64,000 nucleotides of DNA, taken from the NCBI GenBank assembly GCA_946411505.1, contig CAMKEG010000005.1, positions 62,001 through 126,000 of the forward strand, in the 5' to 3' direction. The position numbers and the translations under genes are program-made. This stretch comes from an uncultured Treponema sp. (lineage in GTDB: Bacteria > Spirochaetota > Spirochaetia > Treponematales > Treponemataceae). The notes beneath the pieces are model-generated. The model worked only from the letters and a program-made list of their open reading frames with translations, did not search any database and was not told the origin of the DNA. Below, piece after piece: positions 58,474 to 64,000 of the stretch; the first letter of the stretch is position 1, and each line of letters opens with the position of its first letter.

Positions 58474-60177
58474 ATGAAAAAAATATTCGCATTGTTTGTT
58501 CTTTCGTTTGCGCTTGTTCTCGCTTCGTGCGGGCGTCGCGGCGAAGTTTCCATCGTTTACACAAACGACGTTCACTCTTACATAACGAAGAACTTGTCCT
58601 ACGGCAATGTGGCCGCGTTAAAACAAGACCTGCTTGCGCAAGGAAAAAACGTCGCGCTCGTTGACGCGGGCGACTTTATACAGGGAACGGTTTTCGGCTC
58701 GATGGACCAGGGCGCCAATGTCGTCAAGTTTATGAACGCCGCCGGCTACGACCTTGCCGTTTTTGGAAACCATGAATTTGACTACGGCATGGAGCGCGCG
58801 CTTGACGTTATAAAAGAGGCGGCATTTCCGCTTGTCGCCTGCAATTTTGTTCACGCCAAGGACAGCAAGCCTGTCGTCGCGCCCTATAAAATTTTAAAGC
58901 TTGGAAAGTCGCGCGTGGCCTTTGTCGGAATCATGACGCCCGAAACTTACTCAAAGACTTCGCCCAAACATTTTATGGACAAAGACGGAAAGACCTTTCT
59001 TTACAAAATTTATGGCTGCGACGATTCGGAGGAACTTTATTCGAGCGTTCAAAAAGCGGTTGACCAGGCCGCGCGCAAGGCCGACTATGTCGTTGCCCTT
59101 GGCCATTTGGGCGTTGACGAAAGTGCCGCCCCATGGCGAAGCGAAGACGTAATCGCGCGCACGCATGGCATCGACGTTTTTATTGACGGACATTCGCACA
59201 CGGTGATGGAAGAAAAGTTTGTCAAAAACGACAAGGGCCAGGAAGTTCTTTTGACGCAGACCGGCTGCTACTTTGACGCGATTGGCCTTGTGGAACTGAA
59301 TGGCGGCCAAAAGAGTTCGCGCCTGATAAAAGAGTATAAGTCTTCCGACGCGCAAGTTGACGCGCTGGTTCAAGATTGGAAAGCGCAAATTGACAAACAA
59401 ATGGGAACAAAAATCGCGTCCTGCGACTTTCCCCTTTGCGCCTATTCGCCGGTCGGAAATCACGAGCGCCTTGTCCGAAAGCAAGAAAGCAATTTGGGCG
59501 ATTTTGTTTCCGACGCCTTTTATTGGCACTTTAATTTTGTGGAAGGCCTTGACTGCGACATCGCGCTTGCAAACGGCGGCGGATTGAGAAGCGACATTCC
59601 CGCGGGAGACGTGACATACAGCGCCGTTAAAACAGTCCTTCCTTTTGGGAACGACGTTTGCCTTGTGGAGCTTACCGGCCGCCAAATTTTTGACGCTTTG
59701 GAATTTGGCGCCCGCTATGTCGGCGTGGCGGAAAACGGCGGCTTCATGCACGCGGCCGGCTTGCGCTATAAAATCGACGCGACGCTTCCTTCCGCCGTCC
59801 AAACAAACAGCGAAAAATTCTGGACTGGAAATCCCGGCCCCTATCGCGTTAGCGATGTCCAGGTTTACGACAAAAAAAGCGCCGCCTATGTTCCGCTCGA
59901 CATGGAAAAGACCTACGCCGTGGCCGGACTTAGCTTTACCTTGCGCGAAATGGGCGACGGCTTTGCCATGTTCGAAGGCGTCAAGGCCATAAAAAATTAC
60001 GCGGGCGAAGACTTTATCATCGCCGCAAATTACGCCAAGGCCTTTGCCAACGGCGGAATGGACGCCAACGCGCTGCCCAAAATTTCTTCCCAAAACAGCC
60101 CGCTGGCTTCTTACAAAAATTATCTTTTGAACTACGAAAGCCCCACCGGCGCGGGACGGATTGCGATAAAGAGGTAA
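58474..60177 (+). CDS. 5'-nucleotidase/UshA-type phosphoesterase lipoprotein
   Basis: A 567-residue periplasmic enzyme anchored by a lipoprotein signal (lipobox LASC). The metallophosphatase domain has YTNDVHS, DAGDFIQG, GNHEFDYG and GHSHT. The C-terminal substrate domain has NGGGLRSDIPAGDVTY and the terminal SYKNYLLNYESP. It releases phosphate from nucleotides or cyclic nucleotides for salvage. TTGGAGG precedes the ATG. A truncated paralogue of its C-domain lies at 61692-62396. Confidence 0.93.
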   Translation: MKKIFALFVLSFALVLASCGRRGEVSIVYTNDVHSYITKNLSYGNVAALKQDLLAQGKNVALVDAGDFIQGTVFGSMDQGANVVKFMNAAGYDLAVFGNHEFDYGMERALDVIKEAAFPLVACNFVHAKDSKPVVAPYKILKLGKSRVAFVGIMTPETYSKTSPKHFMDKDGKTFLYKIYGCDDSEELYSSVQKAVDQAARKADYVVALGHLGVDESAAPWRSEDVIARTHGIDVFIDGHSHTVMEEKFVKNDKGQEVLLTQTGCYFDAIGLVELNGGQKSSRLIKEYKSSDAQVDALVQDWKAQIDKQMGTKIASCDFPLCAYSPVGNHERLVRKQESNLGDFVSDAFYWHFNFVEGLDCDIALANGGGLRSDIPAGDVTYSAVKTVLPFGNDVCLVELTGRQIFDALEFGARYVGVAENGGFMHAAGLRYKIDATLPSAVQTNSEKFWTGNPGPYRVSDVQVYDKKSAAYVPLDMEKTYAVAGLSFTLREMGDGFAMFEGVKAIKNYAGEDFIIAANYAKAFANGGMDANALPKISSQNSPLASYKNYLLNYESPTGAGRIAIKR

Positions 60178-60184
60178 GTTTTTT

Positions 60185-60213
60185 TTGACAATCCGCCAAA
60201 ACTATGCTATAAT
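60185..60213 (+). promoter_or_regulatory. Consensus promoter of leaderless repeat ORF 1
   Basis: TTGACA (60185-60190), exactly 17 nt ending in TGC, TATAAT (60208-60213): full consensus with extended -10. The next 8 nt end at a GTG start codon (60222). A second TTGACA-17-TAAAAT (60258-60286) lies inside the ORF, just before the repeat. Confidence 0.75.
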
Positions 60214-60221
60214 GCAACGCC

Positions 60222-60431
60222 GTGAACGAGAGAGTAAAAATTGCGGAAAAAAACCGCTTGACAGCAAATCTTCACTGCGTTAAAATTCGCATCGCATCGC
60301 ATCGCATCGCATCGCATCGCATCGCATCGCATCGCATCGCATCGCTAGCGAATACTATGCCCGCATATTTTTGTCGGGCTATTTTAGTTGGCAAAAAATA
60401 CAAGGACAAAACATTCAATTCTCGCAATTGA
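60222..60431 (+). CDS. Small leaderless ORF with in-frame ATCGC repeat
   Basis: A 69-residue reading frame starting with GTG at the predicted transcription start of a perfect promoter. Its centre is (IASHR)n, coded by the pentanucleotide repeat; it ends 41 nt before the lipoprotein start. Because 5 is not a multiple of 3, gain or loss of a unit changes the frame: one alternative frame stops at once (60346-60348), the other runs to about 60436. It is probably a regulatory upstream ORF rather than a functional protein; expression is unproven. Confidence 0.5.
   Translation: MNERVKIAEKNRLTANLHCVKIRIASHRIASHRIASHRIASLANTMPAYFCRAILVGKKYKDKTFNSRN
60287..60345 (+). repeat. Pentanucleotide repeat (ATCGC) x11.8
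   Basis: Eleven perfect ATCGC units plus a partial one. It lies in the transcribed leader of the WWLRSP-type lipoprotein gene. Such simple repeats change length by slippage and are classic contingency loci. Confidence 0.95.
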
Positions 60432-60472
60432 ACTGACCCCAAATTCTAGGACTGTTTAAGGAGGTTTGCATT

Positions 60473-61651
60473 ATGAAAAAATTTTTAAAAATTGCCGCGT
60501 TGTTGGCGGCCTTGATTGAGTGCGCCGCGCTTGCTAGTTGTTCAAACAGTTCTGGCAGTCCTGCGCCAGCCGCGCCAATCGCTACAACTTACACCGTGTC
60601 AGTAGGAACTTTTGACAATGGAACTGTGGCCGCAAGCAAGACGAGCGGCGTTGCGGCGGGCGAGACGGTGACGCTTACGGCGACTCCGGCAAGCTGGTAT
60701 GATTTGAAAACGCTGGCTGTGACCGCCGCCGACAGCAGCGCCGTCGCTACTAGCGGAACTGGCAACACCCGGACATTTACTATGCCCGCGCAAAATGTCA
60801 CGGTGTCGGCGACATTCAGTTTGAGCTACGACATAGTCACCTTTGGCCTCTGGCCGCAAACAATCAAGGCGGACAGCGTGACGGTGGACACAAGCGTTAC
60901 TGAACCTCACGGCGCCTTTACCTACTGCAAGGGAAGCGACGGCGAATGGTACGTAAAACAAGCCGAGAAAGCTTGTGAAAGCGGCTACAAGTACAGCGAC
61001 GGAACTGCTGCAGGGCAGGGCGGAACTAGCGAAAAATGGTTCAAGGTGGAGCCAATAAAGTGGCGCGTGCTTGCGACCAACTACGGCGAAAATAAGCTTT
61101 TGCTTGCGGAGAGCATTCTCATTGGAAAGCGCTATGATGACAACAAGAATAACTACAAGGATTCTGAAATCCGAGCATGGCTAAACAACGGCTTTTTGCA
61201 GAGCGCCTTTACCGCCGCCCAGCAGTCATCGATACTGGCAACCACAGTTGACAACAGCGAGCGCTCCACAAACCCCGCCGCGCACGCAGCCTACTGGAAC
61301 TTTGGCAACAACCAATACGCCTGCGACAACACAAGCGACAAGATTTTCTTGCTGAGCGAAAAGGAAGTAACGACAAGCGCCTACGGCTTTGCGGCGTATG
61401 ACAAGTATGTCGGGGATTCAATAGGAACGACAAGTTCCACGCGCATCCTCGTGACCACGGACTTTGCCAAGGCGACGGGAGCATATCAGGACTCCAACGC
61501 GGGCATGGGCGGTTGGTGGTGGCTGCGCTCTCCTTACTATCATATCGGCCTCAACGCGCTCTACGTCGACTACCATGGCAAAGCCGACTCCCCCAACATC
61601 GTCAACAACGATCGTGGCGGCATCGCGCCGGCTTTGTGCGTAGCGAATTAG
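60473..61651 (+). CDS. Lipoprotein with B-repeat and WWLRSP-type (DUF6273-like) C-terminal domain
   Basis: A 392-residue lipoprotein: lipobox LASC at 21-24, C-SNSSG start, an InlB/Flg_new-type repeat (TYTVSVGTFDNGTVAASKTS ... FTMPAQNVTVSATF), then a domain with IKWRVLATNYGENKLLLAES, DSEIRAWLNNGFLQSAFT and the end WWWLRSPYYHIG...GIAPALCVAN. That end resembles DUF6273/C-type-lectin-like variable proteins. From 61535 to the stop nearly every codon ends in C or T (TAC, CAT, ATC, CTC, GAC...), as expected when AAY codons have been randomised. AAGGAGG precedes the ATG. Confidence 0.75.
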   Translation: MKKFLKIAALLAALIECAALASCSNSSGSPAPAAPIATTYTVSVGTFDNGTVAASKTSGVAAGETVTLTATPASWYDLKTLAVTAADSSAVATSGTGNTRTFTMPAQNVTVSATFSLSYDIVTFGLWPQTIKADSVTVDTSVTEPHGAFTYCKGSDGEWYVKQAEKACESGYKYSDGTAAGQGGTSEKWFKVEPIKWRVLATNYGENKLLLAESILIGKRYDDNKNNYKDSEIRAWLNNGFLQSAFTAAQQSSILATTVDNSERSTNPAAHAAYWNFGNNQYACDNTSDKIFLLSEKEVTTSAYGFAAYDKYVGDSIGTTSSTRILVTTDFAKATGAYQDSNAGMGGWWWLRSPYYHIGLNALYVDYHGKADSPNIVNNDRGGIAPALCVAN

Positions 61652-61665
61652 GCGCTTTACGCGGA

Positions 61666-61690
61666 CGGCTTCCCCATTGCGGGGAGGCCG
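61666..61690. repeat. GC-rich hairpin right after the variable C-terminus
   Basis: CGGCTTCCCC-ATTGC-GGGGAGGCCG, 10-bp stem with one G-U, starting 15 nt after the stop codon. No U tract follows, so it is not an intrinsic terminator. Similar GC-rich hairpins or cruciforms lie just 3' of variable regions in diversity-generating retroelement systems. It also marks the junction with the truncated nucleotidase. Confidence 0.55.
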
Positions 61691-61691
61691 C

Positions 61692-62396
61692 CACTCGTGC
61701 CGTCGAAAGCAAGAGACAAACTTGGGCGACTTTGCGACTGACGCTTTTTATTATTACTTGAACCATGAGGTCGGAATGAATTGCGATGTCGCGCTTTGCA
61801 ACGGCGGCGGCCTTAGGACGGACATTCCCGCTGGCGAGATCACTTACACTTCGCTAAAAAACGTGATGCCCTTTGGAAACGACATTTGCCTTGTTGAATT
61901 GACGGGCCGGCAAATTTTTGACGCGCTGGAATTTGGCGCGCGCTATGTCGGTTCCGCGGAGAACGGCGGCTTTATGCACGCGGCCGGCTTGCGCTACAAA
62001 ATTGACTCGACAATTCCGTCTGCGGTAAAAACAAGCCCGGAAAAATTCTGGCTTTCAAGTCCTGGCCCTTACAGGGTGTCGGACGTTCAGGTTTACGACA
62101 AAGAGGGCGCGGAATGGAAGCCGCTTGACTATGAAAAAGTTTACGCTGTCGCAGGAGCGACATTCTTCCTGCAAGAAAAGGGCGACGGCTTTGACATGTT
62201 TGAAGGCGCCAAAAAAGTCATGGATTCTTCTATCGAAGACTTTATGGTTTGCGCCGAGTACGCCAAGAAATTCAAGGCGGGAGCGAACGGCCTTCCTGAG
62301 ATTTCTTCCCAGAACAGCCCGCTGGCTTCTTACAAAAATTATCTGCTGAATTACGAAAAGCCGGAAGGCGCGGGAAGGATTGTGATAAAGAAGTAG
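61692..62396 (+). pseudogene. Truncated 5'-nucleotidase, C-terminal domain only
   Basis: About 234 codons homologous to the last ~235 residues of the nucleotidase at 58474 (NLGDFATDAFYYYLNHEVG, NGGGLRTDIPAGEITY, FDALEFGARYVGSAENGG, SYKNYLLNYEKPEGAGRIVIKK). The signal peptide and the whole metallophosphatase domain are missing. The break falls just behind the hairpin that ends the lipoprotein cassette, so the cassette seems to have replaced the 5' two thirds of a second gene copy. Confidence 0.8.
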
Positions 62397-62466
62397 GCTG
62401 GCGCTTGAGCCGGCAACGAACTTTATGTTTTGGCAGGAAAACGGAAGCAATAGCCGCTGCAAAACC

Positions 62467-62495
62467 TTGACGCTTGCAGTTTATTGTGATAAAAT
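62467..62495 (+). promoter_or_regulatory. Promoter of leaderless repeat ORF 2
   Basis: TTGACG (62467-62472), 17-nt spacer, TAAAAT (62490-62495) with a TGn extension, then 7 nt to the ATG at 62503. Confidence 0.7.
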
Positions 62496-62502
62496 TAACA
62501 AT

Positions 62503-62649
<147 letters not shown>

Positions 62650-62669
62650 TCTTTAAAACCTTAAAACAC

Positions 62670-62720
62670 AGCCCGCGAAACAAGGACGCTTTTGTCCCTG
62701 CGACGCGGGCTTTTTGTTTT
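62670..62720 (+). terminator. Intrinsic terminator between repeat ORF 2 and lipoprotein gene
   Basis: AGCCCGCG (62670-62677) pairs with CGCGGGCT (62704-62711), with an inner GGAC/GTCC stem, followed by TTTTTGTTTT. It lies after the repeat and 31 nt before the lipoprotein start codon, so it should block that gene unless prevented from folding. Confidence 0.8.
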
Positions 62721-62751
62721 TATAAAAAATCCATTCAAATCGGAGGAGTTT

Positions 62752-64000
62752 ATGAAAAAGACATTTAAGATTGCCGCGCTTGCTTTGCTCGCGTCGTTCG
62801 CTCTGGCGCTCGCTGGCTGCAGCAATTCTTCTGGCGACGGCGCGCCTTTGGCGGCGTTTGGAGCGGGCGGCGGAAACGGAACCGGCGGCGACAACAATGG
62901 CGGCGGAAGCGGAACTGGCGGCGACAACACTGGCAGCGGACAAAACCAGCAAAACACGACAGAAACAAAATGGACAATCAGCGGAACTGAATACACCGTA
63001 AAAGACGGCAAAGTGACCGTCACGCAAAACGGAACGCAGACGGAAGTGGGAACGGTTGACAGTTCCGGCGTAGTCACCATCACCCAAGGCGGCCAGACAA
63101 TCACTGTCCAAGCGCAAGGAGCGGGAACTTCCAACGTGACCGTCACAATCGCCACGACGACCACAGACGCGAACGGCGCCTCCACCACAACGACAAAAAC
63201 ATATTCCGGCGACATAACAAACGGAACGCTCGCCAACACACAGGATGCAAACGACACTATCACTATTGCAAAAGTCGAAACGACAACTGGCGGCGGAAAC
63301 GGAGGCAATGCGACAACTTACACAATCACGATTGCCCAGGACATAGAGCATGGAACGATAACGGCGGACAAGACAAGCGCCGCGCAAGGAGACACTGTTT
63401 CCCTTACGGCGAAACCGCAAGACGGATATAAGTTTGGCGAATGGAGCGTTACGGATTCTGACGGCGCGGCAGTGACGGTTGAAGGCGGCGCTTTTGTCAT
63501 GCCCGCAAAGAATGTCACGGTCAGCGCGACATTTACGCAGCTTGTGCCAAACACGTATTCAATCAGCGTTCATGACGGAACGGCAAAGAACGCAGATGGA
63601 AAGGTTATAACAAGCGCCAGCGAAGGAAGCATAATCACCATAATCGCAAACGTTCCAGCTGGCAAAGTATTTGACAGGTGGACAACCACAAAAGAAGGCG
63701 TAACTTGTAACAATGAAACAAATTCAACAACGACTTTTGTAATGCCTGCAAAGAAAGTGAGCATAACGGCGACTTACAAATGGATAGACTACGCTGTAAC
63801 ATACGCGGACGGCGTTGACAGCGCTGTAATCGCAGTTCCAACAGACTCAAAGGCGTACCACATGGGCGACACTGTCACGGTCAAGTTTGACGGAGTCGGA
63901 ACTCGCGACGGCTACACATTTGCCGGCTGGACTGATGGAACGACGACCTACACAAGCACGGGAACAAAAACCTTTACGATGGGAACGGCTAATGTCACGC
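62752..64000 (+). CDS. Repeat-rich surface lipoprotein (runs off window)
   Basis: At least 416 codons, with no stop before the right edge. Signal peptide with lipobox LAGC, then SNSSG and a Gly/Asn/Thr linker, a Thr-rich beta region (TVTQNGTQTEVGTVDSSGVV), and three or more InlB/Flg_new-type repeats (TYTITIAQDIEHGTITADKT...FVMPAKNVTVSATF; NTYSISVHDGTAKNADGK...FVMPAKKVSITATY; then one with GYTFAGWTDG). It is the same family as the lipoprotein at 60473; a variable C-terminal domain may lie outside. GGAGGAG precedes the ATG. Confidence 0.85.
   Translation, partial: MKKTFKIAALALLASFALALAGCSNSSGDGAPLAAFGAGGGNGTGGDNNGGGSGTGGDNTGSGQNQQNTTETKWTISGTEYTVKDGKVTVTQNGTQTEVGTVDSSGVVTITQGGQTITVQAQGAGTSNVTVTIATTTTDANGASTTTTKTYSGDITNGTLANTQDANDTITIAKVETTTGGGNGGNATTYTITIAQDIEHGTITADKTSAAQGDTVSLTAKPQDGYKFGEWSVTDSDGAAVTVEGGAFVMPAKNVTVSATFTQLVPNTYSISVHDGTAKNADGKVITSASEGSIITIIANVPAGKVFDRWTTTKEGVTCNNETNSTTTFVMPAKKVSITATYKWIDYAVTYADGVDSAVIAVPTDSKAYHMGDTVTVKFDGVGTRDGYTFAGWTDGTTTYTSTGTKTFTMGTANVT

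Noticed and set aside
58951..60093. 380-codon open frame antisense to the nucleotidase gene
   Set aside because: Arises from the C-ending codon bias of the sense gene; no family resemblance or start signals.
60287..60345. Repeat array considered as a CRISPR
   Set aside because: Units are 5 bp with no spacers and no cas genes; it is a simple-sequence repeat.
61666..61690. Hairpin as an intrinsic terminator of the lipoprotein gene
   Set aside because: No U tract follows on either strand, so it is kept as a structural element.
62653..63420. Minus-strand open frames opposite the repeat lipoprotein
   Set aside because: They mirror the Gly/Thr-rich sense frame, which has a signal peptide, ribosome site and recognisable repeats.

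Overview
The window looks like a chromosomal segment of a host-associated, Treponema-like spirochaete. This rests on gene content and protein style, not on a database search. It carries FlgM behind a sigma-28-type promoter, a PilZ protein, a degenerate GGDEF protein, a MurA with Asp in place of the catalytic Cys, an Amt-PII fusion, DUF1538/PII and DUF1508 proteins, a TrpXYZ-type ABC transporter, a group-B-like [FeFe] hydrogenase and several lipoproteins that begin C-SNSSG. Most genes are GC-balanced with C-ending codons. The exception is a clearly AT-rich island at about 7.28-11.05 kb. No rRNA, tRNA or CRISPR array was seen.

Layout. 0-7.1 kb: start of a Fur-family regulator, Amt-PII, a CDF exporter, a GGDEF protein, an FAD oxidoreductase and an FMN-binding protein. 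7.3-11 kb: a FokI-type type IIS restriction-modification operon (double-domain methylase followed by endonuclease) next to an Rpn/transposase remnant. 11.4-21.1 kb: an MmcQ/YjbR protein, GH3 glycosidase, TrxB, HAD hydrolase, an odd threonine synthase homologue, a lipoprotein divergent from an XRE repressor, peptidase T and MurA. 21-31 kb: a coupled pair of membrane proteins, PilZ plus ABC-F, a DTW protein, thioredoxin and the ABC transporter. 31-46 kb: acyltransferase, [FeFe] hydrogenase, glycosyltransferase, MTA/SAH nucleosidase, PAS protein, a HisA-HisI-HisE fusion, biotin ligase, PII/DUF1538, DUF1508, a second CDF, RsmI, FlgM and an Fe-ADH homologue. 46-58.5 kb: GH35 beta-galactosidase, CysE, a candidate small RNA, RadA, TraB-family protein, TPR protein, and a DUF2130 nuclease-like protein coupled to a DNA methylase. 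58.5-64 kb: a 5'-nucleotidase, two surface-lipoprotein cassettes and a truncated second nucleotidase.

The most unusual region is 60.2-62.8 kb. Each of the two lipoprotein genes is preceded by a near-consensus promoter that fires directly onto a small, apparently leaderless ORF. Each small ORF contains a simple-sequence repeat in frame: ATCGC x11.8, encoding IASHR units, and AATC x9.75, encoding INQS units. In the second locus the present repeat number stops the small ORF before a strong terminator hairpin. One extra repeat unit would make it read through the hairpin and end 14 nt past the lipoprotein start codon, a possible phase-variable attenuator. The first lipoprotein also ends in a WWLRSP-type C-terminus made almost only of NNY codons, followed at once by a GC-rich hairpin with no U tract, as expected for a target of a diversity-generating retroelement.

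Window-wide, at least a dozen genes have a -10 box 6-9 nt before the start codon and no Shine-Dalgarno, which points to frequent leaderless mRNAs. Other genes have ordinary AAGGAG-type sites. A MITE-like element occurs twice, and short identical GC-rich tracts sit in frame inside several conserved enzymes. All functional statements are homology readings made by eye.
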